From positions 186,001 through 250,000 of the forward strand of contig NZ_JNAH01000004.1 of NCBI RefSeq assembly GCF_000759885.1: a stretch of 64,000 nucleotides of DNA. Reading direction: 5' to 3'. The translations under genes and the position numbers were made by a program. Positions 28,222-39,278 of this stretch are shown one piece after another; the first letter of the stretch is position 1; the number at the start of each line of letters is the position of its first letter. The notes below the pieces were generated by a model. The model was not told where the DNA came from and did not search any database. It was given only the letters and a program-made list of their open reading frames with translations. The stretch comes from Prochlorococcus marinus str. GP2. GTDB taxonomy: Bacteria > Cyanobacteriota > Cyanobacteriia > PCC-6307 > Cyanobiaceae.

Positions 28222-29277
28222 ATGAATGTTGCAATAGTAGGTGCTACAGGTTACGGCGGTATTCAAGCGGTAAATCTTTTAAAGAAAATTAAAAAATACA
28301 AAATTTCATTTTTGGGAGGTAATAAAACATCTGGATCAAAGTGGAATGATAATTTCCCTTTTCTTTATCTAGATAATGATCCTTATATAGAAGAAATTTC
28401 AGTAGATAATATTTCAAATAATGCAGATGTTGCTCTGCTTTGCTTACCAAATGGCCTATCTTCAACATTGACGAGGAAATTATTAGATAGAGGAGTTAGA
28501 GTTATTGATTTATCTGCTGATTATAGATATAAGTCCTTAGATGAATGGAAAAAAGTTTATTCCAAAGAAGCTTCTATTTATAAAAGGAACGATGATGATT
28601 TATGTAAAGAGGCAGTCTACGGACTTCCTGAGATAAATAAAGAAGCCATTTCAAAAGCTAGATTAATTGCATGTCCAGGATGTTATCCAACATCTGCTCT
28701 TATTCCATTAGCTCCTTATCTTTCGCAAGGTATTATTGAAAATGAAGGTATAGTTATTGATTCTAAAAGCGGAACCTCTGGAGGTGGTCGAGAACCTAAC
28801 CAAAAGCTACTCTTATCAGAATGTGGAGAAGGACTATCAGCATATGGATTGATAAATCATAGACATACCTCAGAAATCGAGCAAATAGCATCCTTAATTT
28901 CTGGAAATAATATTGAACTGCTTTTTACACCTCATTTGGTTCCAATATCAAGAGGTATGCACTCGACTATATATGGGAGACTAAGAGATCCAGGATTAAC
29001 ATCTGATGATTGCAGAATTCTTTTGGATAATTATTATAGAAATTTCAAAAATATTATAGTTTTACCTGTAGATACCTTCCCATCAACAAAATGGGTTAAA
29101 AATACAAATAAAATTTTCCTGTCTGTTAAGGTTGATATTCGAAATGGAAGGATTATTATTTTATCTGTAATCGATAATTTGTTAAAAGGACAGACTGGGC
29201 AAGCAATTCAAAATTTAAATATCATGAGTGGGTTTTCAATGGATGAAGGTCTTGATTTACCTAATAATTTTCCATAA
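28222..29277 (+). CDS. argC: N-acetyl-gamma-glutamyl-phosphate reductase
   Basis: 351 residues, third step of arginine biosynthesis: NADPH-dependent reduction of N-acetylglutamyl phosphate. Landmarks are VAIVGATGYGGIQAVNLL for NADP binding, LIACPGCYPTSALIPLAPYL with the catalytic cysteine, DSKSGTSGGGREP, and HRHTSEIEQI with the catalytic histidine. The gene is divergent from ribBA (88-base gap). Its last 17 bases overlap convergent purN. Confidence 0.96.
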   Translation: MNVAIVGATGYGGIQAVNLLKKIKKYKISFLGGNKTSGSKWNDNFPFLYLDNDPYIEEISVDNISNNADVALLCLPNGLSSTLTRKLLDRGVRVIDLSADYRYKSLDEWKKVYSKEASIYKRNDDDLCKEAVYGLPEINKEAISKARLIACPGCYPTSALIPLAPYLSQGIIENEGIVIDSKSGTSGGGREPNQKLLLSECGEGLSAYGLINHRHTSEIEQIASLISGNNIELLFTPHLVPISRGMHSTIYGRLRDPGLTSDDCRILLDNYYRNFKNIIVLPVDTFPSTKWVKNTNKIFLSVKVDIRNGRIIILSVIDNLLKGQTGQAIQNLNIMSGFSMDEGLDLPNNFP

Positions 29278-29917
29278 AATTACTTCTTATCAAAAAACCA
29301 GCTTGAGAGATTGAATGAGGTAAAATTTTATGCTCAAGCATATGTATTCTTTTGGAAAGTGATTCAATATCATCATCATCTGTAATTGACAATGCAGCTT
29401 GCATTATCAAAGATCCACTATCTACCTCCTCATCAACAAAATGTACTGAACAACCAGTTATTTTTGAACCATTTAATATAGAGTCCTCTATTGCAGAACA
29501 ACCTTTATATGCAGGAAGTAATGATGGGTGAATATTTATAATTTTATTCTTAAATTTGTTAATAAAAAATGGAGTGACAACTTTCATCCAGCCAGCCATT
29601 ACAACAAGTTCAACATCGTAGTAATTTAATGTATTTATAATCTCTAATTCAAATTGCTCTTTTTGCAGAAAGTCTTTCCCTCTTATTATTTTATGAGGTA
29701 TTTTTGCACTTTCAGCTCTTTTTATACAACCTGCATCATCTTTGTTAGTTATAAGAACTTTTATATCTATATCAAATTCTCCTTTATTTGAGAGATTAAT
29801 TAACTCCTGAAAGTTTGTTCCTTTTCCAGAAGCAAGTACACCTATTTTTAATTTTGGTGAAAATCTTCTAAATTCAGATATCTCAGGAGAAATTATGTAA
29901 TTAAATGATTTTTCCAA
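29261..29917 (-). CDS. purN: Phosphoribosylglycinamide formyltransferase
   Basis: 218 residues, the N10-formyl-THF-dependent GAR transformylase of purine synthesis. Landmarks are GVLASGKGTNFQELI, MAGWMKVVTPFFI, INIHPSLLPAYKG with the catalytic histidine and N/H triad, and HFVDEEVDSG. The start is TTG at 29917: the in-frame TAA at 29926-29924 allows no ATG upstream. The 24-residue N-terminal extension before the core is a little longer than in E. coli. Confidence 0.94.
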   Translation of the reverse strand: MEKSFNYIISPEISEFRRFSPKLKIGVLASGKGTNFQELINLSNKGEFDIDIKVLITNKDDAGCIKRAESAKIPHKIIRGKDFLQKEQFELEIINTLNYYDVELVVMAGWMKVVTPFFINKFKNKIINIHPSLLPAYKGCSAIEDSILNGSKITGCSVHFVDEEVDSGSLIMQAALSITDDDDIESLSKRIHMLEHKILPHSISQAGFLIRSNFMENY

Positions 29918-30056
29918 AGTTTTTTATCCAATGATAAATTCATATGAAATAAAAAAAACCCTCTTTTTAAATTGTTTATATTCAAAAACATATTTATTTA
30001 AAGATAAAAATTTAAACAAATTTAAATGATTCAAATCTATGTAGTATCCGTATAGA

Positions 30057-30062
30057 TATAAT
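30057..30062 (+). promoter_or_regulatory. Minus-10 box of pgi
   Basis: Perfect TATAAT 33 bases before the pgi ATG in the 177-base divergent gap with purN. No good minus-35 element is seen at standard spacing, which is common in this AT-rich genome. Confidence 0.45.
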
Positions 30063-30094
30063 TAAATAATAAATAAAAGAAACAAATATATAAA

Positions 30095-31678
30095 ATGAAT
30101 GGAGATTTAAACTCTTGGGATAAATTTTGTAATTATCTTTGGTTTGAGAAAAAACTAAATATTTGGTTAGACATAAGCAAAATTAATTTCACAAATAAAG
30201 ACATAAAATACTTAGAAGATAAATTTATAGATGTTTTTTCATCAATAAAAGAATTAGAAAATGGAGCAATCTCAAATATTGATGAAAATAGACAAGTTGG
30301 ACATTATTGGCTTAGAAACCCATCAATTTCACCCTCTTCAAAAATAGAAGAGGAAATTAGCTCAGATATTAATGAAATCTCTGAATTTGGAAAACAAATT
30401 TTAAATGGAGATATTAAGAATAAGAATAATCAAAACTATACTGATGTTCTATGGATAGGAATTGGTGGAAGTGGTTTAGGACCATTACTTATTACAGAGT
30501 CACTGCAGAAATGCTCTAAAGGCTTAAATTTTTCTTATATAGATAATGTTGATCCTTTTTTAATTAGCGAAAAGTTAGAAGAGTTAACTGAAAAATTATC
30601 CACAACATTGTTTGTAGTAGTAAGCAAATCAGGAGGTACCCCTGAACCTAGAATCGCTATGGAAATTATTAAAAGTCATTGCGAAAATAATTCTCTTGAA
30701 TGGAATTCTAATGCCATAGCTATAACTATGAAGGATAGTAAGTTATTTAATAAAGCCACTTCTGAAAATTGGTTAAAAATATTTAATTTACAAGATTGGG
30801 TTGGAGGAAGAACAAGTATTACAAGCTCTGTGGGATTACTTCCATTAGCTCTTATTAATGAAAATATATTTGAATTTATTAGTGGCGCATCATTAATGGA
30901 TGAAGCTACACGTATAAGTGATTTTAAAAATAATCCTGCAGCATTATTATCATCCGCATGGTATTTAACTGGGGATGGTGTTGGAAAGAGAGATATGGTC
31001 GTATTACCTTATAGAGATAGGTTACAAGTATTTAGTAAATATCTCCAGCAATTAGTAATGGAATCATTAGGTAAGAAATTTAATAGAAATGGTGAAGTAG
31101 TTAATCAAGGTATTTCCGTTTTTGGTAATAAAGGATCTACAGATCAACACGCTTATGTTCAGCAACTGAGAGATGGTATTGATAATTTCTTTTGTATTTT
31201 TATTGAATTATTAGATTCTCCATCTACTAATATTTTTGATGAAAAAGAAAATCCGAAAGAATATCTTTCTGGTTTTTTGCAAGGAACCAGATCAGCACTC
31301 TCTAGTGAAAACAGACAAAGTATCACTATCACGTTAGAAAAATTAAATTGTTTTTCACTAGGTGCCTTAATCGCTTTATTTGAGAGGGCTGTTTCCTTCT
31401 ATGCTGAATTGGTAAATATAAATGCATATGATCAACCTGGAGTTGAAGCTGGAAAAAAAGCCGCCGCAAATATTATTGAGTATCAACAAAAAGTAAGTAA
31501 TTTATTAGACGAAGGAGCAGAATATTCTATAAATGACATAACATCATTATTTGATAATTCAGTGAATGAAGCTATCTTTTTCATACTACGTGAAATGTGT
31601 TTCGGCAATGATAATTATTTAGTTAAGGGCGATTGGTCAAATCCAAATTCCTTGGTTATTCAAAAAAAGAATTCTTAA
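30095..31678 (+). CDS. pgi: Glucose-6-phosphate isomerase
   Basis: 527 residues. It interconverts glucose 6-phosphate and fructose 6-phosphate. Landmarks are [28 protein letters not shown] for phosphate binding, [17 protein letters not shown], the catalytic glutamate in [13 protein letters not shown], and [11 protein letters not shown]. The stop overlaps the convergent leuS stop by 4 bases. Transcription is probably from the TATAAT box at 30057. Confidence 0.96.
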   Translation: MNGDLNSWDKFCNYLWFEKKLNIWLDISKINFTNKDIKYLEDKFIDVFSSIKELENGAISNIDENRQVGHYWLRNPSISPSSKIEEEISSDINEISEFGKQILNGDIKNKNNQNYTDVLWIGIGGSGLGPLLITESLQKCSKGLNFSYIDNVDPFLISEKLEELTEKLSTTLFVVVSKSGGTPEPRIAMEIIKSHCENNSLEWNSNAIAITMKDSKLFNKATSENWLKIFNLQDWVGGRTSITSSVGLLPLALINENIFEFISGASLMDEATRISDFKNNPAALLSSAWYLTGDGVGKRDMVVLPYRDRLQVFSKYLQQLVMESLGKKFNRNGEVVNQGISVFGNKGSTDQHAYVQQLRDGIDNFFCIFIELLDSPSTNIFDEKENPKEYLSGFLQGTRSALSSENRQSITITLEKLNCFSLGALIALFERAVSFYAELVNINAYDQPGVEAGKKAAANIIEYQQKVSNLLDEGAEYSINDITSLFDNSVNEAIFFILREMCFGNDNYLVKGDWSNPNSLVIQKKNS

Positions 31679-34245
31679 ACAACAATATTAATAATTTTTC
31701 CTTTAACAATAATTATTTTTCTTATTTCCTTATCTTGAGTCCACTTTAATATATTAGGTCTTTTAAGAGTTAATTCTTTTATTTGATCTTCATTTATATC
31801 ATTATCAATATTTACTTTGTCTCTAACTTTACCATTCACTTGTATCACTAGTTCATATGAATCTTCCTTTAATGCATCGGCATTAAAGGTTGGCCAGTGT
31901 TCTAAATGCACAGAATTTTTAAATCCTATAATATGCCATATTTCCTCTGAAATATGAGGTGCAAATGGAGCCAACAAAATGCAAAATGTTTTTAAAACTT
32001 CTTTTTTTAAGTTATTGTTTATGTCATTAATGGAGTTTGATAATGAATTATAAAACTTCATTAGTTCTGAAATCGCAGTATTAAATTGGTTATTTAATAT
32101 GTCATTTGAAATTTCTTTAATAGCTATGTTCATTGACTTTATTAATAATTTTTCTTTATCTGGATAGGATTCACTTTTACTATTTATATCTTTTGCATAA
32201 TTTATATATAGCTTCCATATCCTGCTTAAAAATCTAAATTGTCCTTCAACATCTGCATCTCCCCATTCCAAATCTTTTTCTGGAGGGGCTTTAAATAATA
32301 TAAACATTCTTGCTGTATCTGCTCCATATTTTTTAATTACTGATTCAGGGTCTATTCCATTATATTTTGACTTAGACATCTTCTCGAAAAGAACTTCAAG
32401 TTTAGAATTGTCAATTGGATCTGTAGGATTTGATAGGTCATTAATATCGGAAGGAGAAACATATTTACCAGTTTTATTGTTTTTATAAGCTGCAGCCTGA
32501 ACCATTCCTTGCGTTAATAGTTTTTTAAATGGTTCATCAATTTCAAATAGTTTATTATCCCGCAAAGCTTTAGTGAAAAATCTTGCATATAACAAATGCA
32601 ATATTGCATGCTCTACTCCTCCAACATATTGATCTACAGGTAACCACTTATTAATTTCAACCTTTTCAAATGGCTTATTTGAACATTTGGAAGATGGATA
32701 TCTTAAAAAATACCATGATGAACACATAAAAGTATCCATAGTATCAGTTTCTTTTTTTGCCGCTATTCCACATTTTGGACATGTTGTATTTATCCAATTA
32801 TTATTATCACCTAAAGCATTAATCTTGTTAGCCGAGATATCTATATCTTTTGGTAATGCAACAGGTAATTCTGATTGGTTTAAAGGAACAGATCCACATT
32901 TTTTGCAATTAACGATAGGAATAGGACATCCCCAATATCTTTGTCTAGATATTAACCAATCTCTTAAACGATATTGAATCTTATTTTCGGCCCATCCATT
33001 ATTTACGCCCTCCTCTGAAATTTTTAATTTAGCAATAGTATTTGCTATACCATTGTATTGATTTGAATTAATAAGATTTCCATTTTCCACATAAGCTTCA
33101 TCAAGTTCTTTAGTTTGTTCATTTTTATCCTTTATTATTACCTGTTTAATATCAATATTATTTTTCTTAGCAAATTCAAAGTCTCTTAGATCATGAGCAG
33201 GCACGCCCATAACAGCTCCTGTACCGTATTCATCGAGAACATAACTTGCCACCCAAATAGGAATAGGTTCAGAATTAACTGGATTTATTGCTACTAAACT
33301 AGTTTTTATTCCAATTTTTTCAAGTTCATTATTTTTATTATTTTTCAAATATAGTTTAAGATTTTCTATATCATGTATGGTTTCTTGATCAGAAATATTT
33401 TTAATTAATGAATGATTAACAGAAATTGCTAAATAAGTAACTCCAAATAAAGTATCTGGCCTTGTTGTAAATACAGTTATTTTCTTTTCTGGATTGGTTT
33501 TGATATTGAAATTAATATTTGTACCAATTGACTTTCCAATCCAATTATCTTGCATTATTTTTACTCTTTCTGGCCAGTTATCTAATTTTTCTAAATCCTT
33601 CAATAACTCATCCGCATAATTAGTAATCCTTAAAAACCATTGCTTTAATAATTTTTTTTCAACTAGTGCCCCAGATCTCCAAGATTTACCTTCTGAGTCA
33701 ACTTGTTCATTCGCTAAAACTGTATTATCTATAGGATCCCAATTAACTTCAGATTCCTTTTGATATACAAGACCTGCCTTGTTTAACTCTAAAAATAGAT
33801 ATTGTGTCCAAACATAATAATTTTCATCACAAGTTGCAAATTCTCTATCCCAATCAACTGATAGTCCCAAAAGCTTTAATTGTGACTTCATATGAGAAAT
33901 ATTTTTTTTAGTCCAGACACTTGGACTAATTCCTCTTTCAATCGCTGCATTCTCAGCAGGCAAACCAAAAGCGTCCCAACCCATTGGATGTAAAACAGAT
34001 TTGCCATTAAACCTTTGGAACCGAGCTATTAAGTCTGTAATAACATAATTCCTAACATGTCCCATATGAAGATTACCTGAAGGGTAGGGAAACATTGATA
34101 AGGCATAAAATTTATCGCTATTCTCAGTTAATTCTTCGGTTTTGTATAAATTGTTTTCTGTCCATATTGACTGCCATTTTTTTTCTATTTCAGATGGATT
34201 ATATAAATTGGTATCAGTCTCATATTGTTTATCGGAAGAAATCAC
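31675..34245 (-). CDS. leuS: Leucyl-tRNA synthetase
   Basis: 856 residues, class I. The HIGH signature is [13 protein letters not shown] near residue 58 and KMSKS is near residue 620. Between them lies the editing (CP1) domain with [14 protein letters not shown] and [14 protein letters not shown] zinc-ribbon-like segment [16 protein letters not shown] is present. The start is GTG at 34245. The gap to the divergent dapF (107 bases) contains the promoters of both. Confidence 0.97.
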   Translation of the reverse strand: MISSDKQYETDTNLYNPSEIEKKWQSIWTENNLYKTEELTENSDKFYALSMFPYPSGNLHMGHVRNYVITDLIARFQRFNGKSVLHPMGWDAFGLPAENAAIERGISPSVWTKKNISHMKSQLKLLGLSVDWDREFATCDENYYVWTQYLFLELNKAGLVYQKESEVNWDPIDNTVLANEQVDSEGKSWRSGALVEKKLLKQWFLRITNYADELLKDLEKLDNWPERVKIMQDNWIGKSIGTNINFNIKTNPEKKITVFTTRPDTLFGVTYLAISVNHSLIKNISDQETIHDIENLKLYLKNNKNNELEKIGIKTSLVAINPVNSEPIPIWVASYVLDEYGTGAVMGVPAHDLRDFEFAKKNNIDIKQVIIKDKNEQTKELDEAYVENGNLINSNQYNGIANTIAKLKISEEGVNNGWAENKIQYRLRDWLISRQRYWGCPIPIVNCKKCGSVPLNQSELPVALPKDIDISANKINALGDNNNWINTTCPKCGIAAKKETDTMDTFMCSSWYFLRYPSSKCSNKPFEKVEINKWLPVDQYVGGVEHAILHLLYARFFTKALRDNKLFEIDEPFKKLLTQGMVQAAAYKNNKTGKYVSPSDINDLSNPTDPIDNSKLEVLFEKMSKSKYNGIDPESVIKKYGADTARMFILFKAPPEKDLEWGDADVEGQFRFLSRIWKLYINYAKDINSKSESYPDKEKLLIKSMNIAIKEISNDILNNQFNTAISELMKFYNSLSNSINDINNNLKKEVLKTFCILLAPFAPHISEEIWHIIGFKNSVHLEHWPTFNADALKEDSYELVIQVNGKVRDKVNIDNDINEDQIKELTLKRPNILKWTQDKEIRKIIIVKGKIINIVV

Positions 34246-34320
34246 TTAATTTTTATTTATTAAATTATTATTTTAATATCCATTGTATAAAATAGAAATA
34301 GATTGTTAAAAGGAATAATT

Positions 34321-34326
34321 TATAAT
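34321..34326 (+). promoter_or_regulatory. Minus-10 box of the dapF operon
   Basis: Perfect TATAAT 27 bases before the dapF ATG, leaving a leader of about 20 bases. No clear minus-35 box. Confidence 0.4.
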
Positions 34327-34352
34327 TAGAATTTAAAATATATTATCTACAA

Positions 34353-35213
34353 ATGAAAAATATAACTTTTGAAAAATATCAAGGTAACGGAAATGATTTC
34401 GTAGTAATTGATTCTAGAGGAAATGATTTATATAAAAATTACAAGACAAATAAAATATTTGATATAAAACAAATTTGCAACAGGCAATTTGGTATTGGAG
34501 CAGATGGTGTGATTTTTATAGAAGAACCTAATGAAGATAATTATGCAAAAATGATAATCTTTAATTCTGATGGTTCTGAAGCACAAATGTGTGGAAACGG
34601 AATTAGGTGTTTAGTTGAGTATCTCCACGTAAATGATTCAATGAATAATAAAAATATAGAATATAAAATTGAGACTAAAGCAGGTTTAAAAATAGCAAAA
34701 TATATAAATGATGAAATTACAGTAAAAATGGGAGTTCCAATTTTAGAAAGTAAAAATATTCCAACAACAATTGAAAAAAAAATCAATTCAATTCCTTCAC
34801 ACGAATTTGTTGAGAAAAATTTTAATAATAAAGGTTATGCAGTAGGGATGGGAAATCCTCATTTAATATTCTTTGTACAAGATTTAGATTCCATTGCTTT
34901 TTCTACACTTGGGCCAATATTTGAAAATAATGAATTATTTCCAGAAAAAACTAATGTTCATTTTTGTCAAATCCTAAATAGAGATAATATCAAGGTAAAA
35001 GTATGGGAAAGAGGAGCAGGTCCAACCTTAGCCTGTGGGACAGGAGCTTGTGCTATTCATGTAGCAGCCTATAAACTAGGCCTTTGCAATTCGTTGACAA
35101 TTGTTTCTTTGCCAGGAGGTAAACTTAAAATAGATTGGTCAAAAGACGATTCTGAAGTCATGATGACCGGGAATGCTAAAAAGGTTTTCTCGGGATCAAT
35201 TTTAATAAATTAA
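34353..35213 (+). CDS. dapF: Diaminopimelate epimerase
   Basis: 286 residues. It converts LL- to meso-diaminopimelate for lysine and peptidoglycan. The two catalytic cysteines sit in AQMCGNGIRCLV and ACGTGACAIHVAA. YQGNGNDFVVID at the N terminus and VWERGAGPTLACGTG are family signatures. Its TAA overlaps the ATG of the next gene by one base (TAATG), the start of a tightly coupled four-gene operon. Confidence 0.97.
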   Translation: MKNITFEKYQGNGNDFVVIDSRGNDLYKNYKTNKIFDIKQICNRQFGIGADGVIFIEEPNEDNYAKMIIFNSDGSEAQMCGNGIRCLVEYLHVNDSMNNKNIEYKIETKAGLKIAKYINDEITVKMGVPILESKNIPTTIEKKINSIPSHEFVEKNFNNKGYAVGMGNPHLIFFVQDLDSIAFSTLGPIFENNELFPEKTNVHFCQILNRDNIKVKVWERGAGPTLACGTGACAIHVAAYKLGLCNSLTIVSLPGGKLKIDWSKDDSEVMMTGNAKKVFSGSILIN

Positions 35214-36385
35214 TGGAAAATAATTTTATATATTTAGATAATGCATCTACGACTCCATTATCTGAGAATGTTTTAAATATAATAAATTCAACTTATAAGA
35301 ATTACTGGCATAACCCTTCATCAACATACGAGCTAGGGGTAAAATGCTCTACATATCTTGAAAAAATTAGATCTAGAATTGCTTATATATTTGAAGCAGA
35401 ACCAGAGGATATAATTTTTACATCTGGCTCTTCGGAATCAACAAATATTGTGTTTAATAATATTTATGAGAAATTTAAAAATGGTAGAGTTGTCATTTCA
35501 AATGTTGAACATCAAGCAACAACTATTTGTGCTAATAAATTAAAAAAACAAAATTGGGATATTTACGAATGGAAGGTAAATAATGATGGAATTTTAAATA
35601 TTGCTAATATAGATAAAATTTTAACCAATGATACTAAGCTTGTATCAATTATTTGGGGACAAAGTGAAATTGGGACAATTCAACCAGTTCAATTTATAGG
35701 TTCCAAATGTGAAGAATTAAATATAATGGTTCATTTAGATGGAACTCAAATATTAAGTAATGGAATATTCAGTTGGAAAGATCTTAAATGTGATTTTTTA
35801 AGTTTGTCTGCTCATAAATTTGGAGGGCCAAAAGGTATCGGCATTCTTTTAACGAAAGAAAAGTCTCGAATGATTTTAAAAAATAAAGACATATCACTTA
35901 CCCAGGAATATTCAATTAGACAAGGTACACAAGCTTTGCCATTAATTGCTGGAATGTATGAATCATTAAAGAATATTAAAGGAAAAATAAAATCATATGA
36001 TCACAAAACAGAATTTCCTTCTAATAACATTAATAAACTTAAAAATTATTTTTTTCAAAAAATTAAGGATAATAATCATATAAAGATTACGGGCAGTATT
36101 AACCATAGGCTTCCAAATCATATTTCGTTTCTACTTTTAAATAAGCTATTCGATCCTATAAGAGCCTATAAGGTTGTTAATTTCATGTCAGAAAATAGAA
36201 TAGCCATAAGTAGTGGAAGTGCTTGTTCAAGCTCATCTGGGAAACCGAGCTCAACACTTAAAAATATTGGTTTAAAAGATGATGAACTATATTCCAATAT
36301 TCGTGTTACTTTAGGTTCAATAAACAATAAGTCAGAAATAGATAAATTTTTAGAACTTATTCAAATATGTATTGACAAATTTTAA
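35213..36385 (+). CDS. Cysteine desulfurase (NifS/IscS-like)
   Basis: 390 residues, PLP-dependent. The Schiff-base lysine is in SLSAHKFGGPKGIGILL, the catalytic loop cysteine in ISSGSACSSSSGKPS, and the cofactor histidine in SNVEHQATT. It mobilises sulfur from cysteine for Fe-S clusters or thio-modification. The gene is coupled to dapF and to the DUF1995 gene by TAATG overlaps at both ends. Sequence alone does not tell whether it serves Fe-S assembly or tRNA thiolation. Confidence 0.92.
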   Translation: MENNFIYLDNASTTPLSENVLNIINSTYKNYWHNPSSTYELGVKCSTYLEKIRSRIAYIFEAEPEDIIFTSGSSESTNIVFNNIYEKFKNGRVVISNVEHQATTICANKLKKQNWDIYEWKVNNDGILNIANIDKILTNDTKLVSIIWGQSEIGTIQPVQFIGSKCEELNIMVHLDGTQILSNGIFSWKDLKCDFLSLSAHKFGGPKGIGILLTKEKSRMILKNKDISLTQEYSIRQGTQALPLIAGMYESLKNIKGKIKSYDHKTEFPSNNINKLKNYFFQKIKDNNHIKITGSINHRLPNHISFLLLNKLFDPIRAYKVVNFMSENRIAISSGSACSSSSGKPSSTLKNIGLKDDELYSNIRVTLGSINNKSEIDKFLELIQICIDKF

Positions 36386-37011
36386 TGGAAACAAATTACA
36401 GACTACCTAAAGATTTAAATGAATCTCTTAAGAATATGGAGGATGCAATTAGTCCAAGTTTATTAGATTCAAATAAAAGATTTACTATAGAATTTAATTT
36501 TGAAGGATTGAAATTTAACAGAATTGGAATAACTATTTACAAGATATTAGCTAAAAATAATAATGTATTCATAACATTTGCTGATCAAGGTGCTGTGGCT
36601 TTGGCTCAAAGAGACTATCCAGATATCAAAGATAAAATCTTTACTTTTAAATCATTTAATGAATCAAATAATATAAATAATATTGATAGTGTAATGATAT
36701 CGATACTTCCTCAGCCTTATGATTTTGATTCATTTGAACCTATGTCCGATAATTATCAAGGAAAGCATTATTCATTAAATCCTAAATTTGAAGATGCTAA
36801 TATTGGTATAGGAAGTGTTATTAGAGAGAGACGTAAAAACTTTGTCAAAACTTGGAAAAATATTTATTTTCTTCAGCCTCTAAATAAAGCTGCTCTTATG
36901 CATATTTATCCAAATAACTGGTTGCTTTTCAAAGAAGAAAACAAAAAATATTTTTTTAAAAAAGAATTTGAAATTAAACCCGACAATGAATCTATTTTTA
37001 TAAATTTATAG
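36385..37011 (+). CDS. DUF1995 family protein
   Basis: 208 residues, soluble. The opening YRLPKDLNESLKNMEDAISPSL and the middle SVMISILPQPYDFDSFE match my memory of the DUF1995 family of cyanobacteria and plastids, where members have been connected to photosystem assembly. The molecular function is unknown. It is translationally coupled to the cysteine desulfurase (TAATG), so a link with Fe-S supply is possible but unproved. Confidence 0.7.
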   Translation: METNYRLPKDLNESLKNMEDAISPSLLDSNKRFTIEFNFEGLKFNRIGITIYKILAKNNNVFITFADQGAVALAQRDYPDIKDKIFTFKSFNESNNINNIDSVMISILPQPYDFDSFEPMSDNYQGKHYSLNPKFEDANIGIGSVIRERRKNFVKTWKNIYFLQPLNKAALMHIYPNNWLLFKEENKKYFFKKEFEIKPDNESIFINL

Positions 37012-37018
37012 ATTGAAT

Positions 37019-38239
37019 GTGATAAAAAAAATTTATTCATTTTTCTTAATTGTTCTTGTATTAGTAACATCTCCATTCTTAATAAGATATTTACTAACAA
37101 ATCAGAAAATAAATATTTTAAATAGTATTTATTTTAATTTCCCTGGAATAATTACTAAAAATAAAAAATGTCCTACTTATGATGCTTTATTGAATCAAAC
37201 GCTAGATGATTCTTTTAGTGTATCAATTATCAATAATAACGGAACAATAATTAGTTCCTATAATGATGAAGTTCCAAGATTACCAGCATCAAATCAAAAA
37301 TTATTCTCATCAGCTTATGTTTTAAGTAAGTATAAATTAAATAAAAATTTAAAGACCTTTTTATTAAAAAAAAATAAAAACAATTATTATTTGCTCGGTC
37401 AAGGGGATCCAGATCTGAACTATGAAGATATAATCAAACTAATTTCAAATATTAAAGCAAATAAAAATATTAATTTTAATATTGTAGAAATTGATTCAAA
37501 ATTAAATTGGCCTAGTGGTTGGACAAATACTGATAAACTTTACGAATATGGATCTCCAATTACATCTCTAGCTATTGAAAGTAATCACAATAAATATGAA
37601 GATATTTATGCTTTAAAAAATTTTATTAAAAACTATTTAAAAAGTAAATTTCCTAATTCAAAAGTAAATATAGATTTTTTAGATTCAGAAAAAACATTTT
37701 ATTTAAAAGATATTACAGAGATAAGTAAAATATATTCAACTCCAATTCTTTCATTATTAACTCTTACAAATTCTGAAAGCCATAATTTTACAGCTGAATC
37801 ACTCTTTAAAAATGCCTCAAATACATGGAACGATAATGACTATATAAAATTGAAAAGATGGCTTGAAAATAAAGGCCTCCCAGTAACTAATGCTTACTTT
37901 GCAGATGCTAGTGGATTGTCTCGAAAAAATAGAATTACAACAAAGTTAGTTGTATTGTTTTTAAATAAAATGAGATATTCTAATAATTTTCAAGCTTATC
38001 AATCTACACTTTCAATTACGGGAGTAAGAGGAACATTAGCTAAAAGATTTGTAAATAGTGAATTATCTGGAAAGTTTTTTGGGAAAACTGGGACTCTTTC
38101 AAATGTCTTTGCATTATCTGGCTTTTTATATAAAAATGAAAAGCCAATAATTATAAGCATTATCCAAAATTCTAATAAAATTGATAAAGAAAAAGCATTT
38201 AAATTATTACGTGATCTTTATTACTTGAAATCTTGTTAA
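37019..38239 (+). CDS. D-alanyl-D-alanine carboxypeptidase / PBP4 (DacB family)
   Basis: 406 residues from the GTG at 37019; a TTG at 37013 would add two. An N-terminal membrane/signal helix (FFLIVLVLVTSPFLI) sends it to the periplasm. The three active-site motifs of class C penicillin-binding proteins are present: the SxxK in ASNQKLFSS, SHN in TNSESHNFTAE, and KTG in FFGKTGTLSN. It trims peptidoglycan side chains. As the fourth gene in the dapF operon it shares the cell-wall theme with dapF. Confidence 0.9.
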   Translation: MIKKIYSFFLIVLVLVTSPFLIRYLLTNQKINILNSIYFNFPGIITKNKKCPTYDALLNQTLDDSFSVSIINNNGTIISSYNDEVPRLPASNQKLFSSAYVLSKYKLNKNLKTFLLKKNKNNYYLLGQGDPDLNYEDIIKLISNIKANKNINFNIVEIDSKLNWPSGWTNTDKLYEYGSPITSLAIESNHNKYEDIYALKNFIKNYLKSKFPNSKVNIDFLDSEKTFYLKDITEISKIYSTPILSLLTLTNSESHNFTAESLFKNASNTWNDNDYIKLKRWLENKGLPVTNAYFADASGLSRKNRITTKLVVLFLNKMRYSNNFQAYQSTLSITGVRGTLAKRFVNSELSGKFFGKTGTLSNVFALSGFLYKNEKPIIISIIQNSNKIDKEKAFKLLRDLYYLKSC

Positions 38240-38247
38240 TAAAAATA

Positions 38248-38721
38248 TTATTTAAAATATTCTTTTAAATCCCTCTCAACAGATGGAGGTACCATGTGAT
38301 TAATTTCACCACCAAATTTTGCAACTTCTTTAACTAAAGAACTACTAAGAAAACTATAATTTGTATTTGTGGATAAAAATATAGTTTCAATATCATTATT
38401 AAGAGATTTATTTGTATGAGCAATCTGAAGTTCATACTCAAAATCACTCATTGCTCTTAAGCCTCTAAGAATAAGATTAGCTTTTAGATCATTTGCACAA
38501 TCCACAGTTAGTCCAGAATAAGAAATAACTTCAATATTAGGTAAATGAGAAAGAGAATTTTTTATTTGTATTATTCTTCTTTCAAGATTAAAAGTTGGAG
38601 TTTTAGAAGTATTTTCTAAAACAGCAACTACAAGATTGCCAAATATTTTTTCAGCCCTTTCTATTAAATCAAGATGGCCATTTGTTAAAGGATCAAATGT
38701 ACCTGGATAAAGAATTTTCAT
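38248..38721 (-). CDS. coaD: Pantetheine-phosphate adenylyltransferase
   Basis: 157 residues, the penultimate enzyme of coenzyme A synthesis. The nucleotidyltransferase signature [16 protein letters not shown] and the [19 protein letters not shown]-like C-terminal block are present. [23 protein letters not shown] is the substrate loop. The gene is convergent with dacB (9-base gap) and divergent from the flavin-reductase gene. Confidence 0.96.
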   Translation of the reverse strand: MKILYPGTFDPLTNGHLDLIERAEKIFGNLVVAVLENTSKTPTFNLERRIIQIKNSLSHLPNIEVISYSGLTVDCANDLKANLILRGLRAMSDFEYELQIAHTNKSLNNDIETIFLSTNTNYSFLSSSLVKEVAKFGGEINHMVPPSVERDLKEYFK

Positions 38722-38780
38722 GAATTTATTATGATCGAATAAGAAATTTAGTTAAAATAGGATTATTAGATAAATCAATT

Positions 38781-39269
38781 ATGACATTAAATCTAGAAGC
38801 AAAAAAAATCTTATTAAGAAAAATACCTCACGGATTATTTATTTGTGGTGTTAGAGACGAGGATAAAAATGAGGTGAATGGATTTACTGCAAGTTGGGTG
38901 ACTCAAGGTTCCTTCTCCCCACCATTAGTTGTAATGGCTGTTAGAGCAGAGGGTTCTAGTCATGAAATAATAAAGTCCACCAATAAGTTCTCTTTAAATG
39001 TGCTCAAAAGTGATCAAAAGGATCTAGCTGCTGTTTTCTTTAAACCTCAAAAAGCATTAGGAGGTAGATTTGAATCTGTTGAATTTAATTTAGGTGAGCT
39101 TGGATTGCCCATTTTAGTTGATAGTGTTGGTGGAGTTGAATGTAATGTTGTTGGAAGTGTTATGCATGGAGACCATACCGTTTTTGTAGGAGAGGTTGAA
39201 TCTGCTTATCTGAATAATGATGTTGACTCTCTAAATTTATCTTCAACTGGCTGGAATTATGGAGGGTAA
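38781..39269 (+). CDS. Flavin reductase-like FMN-binding protein
   Basis: 162 residues of the flavin-reductase/DIM6-NTAB fold: HGLFICGVRDEDK, FTASWVTQGSFSPPLVVMAVR, SLNVLKSDQKDLA and a C-terminal GDHTVFVGEVESA. In cyanobacteria similar domains form the C terminus of flavodiiron proteins, but here it stands alone. It probably reduces or binds FMN; the electron partner is unknown. It lies 9 bases upstream of uvrC and may be co-transcribed. Confidence 0.83.
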   Translation: MTLNLEAKKILLRKIPHGLFICGVRDEDKNEVNGFTASWVTQGSFSPPLVVMAVRAEGSSHEIIKSTNKFSLNVLKSDQKDLAAVFFKPQKALGGRFESVEFNLGELGLPILVDSVGGVECNVVGSVMHGDHTVFVGEVESAYLNNDVDSLNLSSTGWNYGG

Positions 39270-39278
39270 TTATTATAA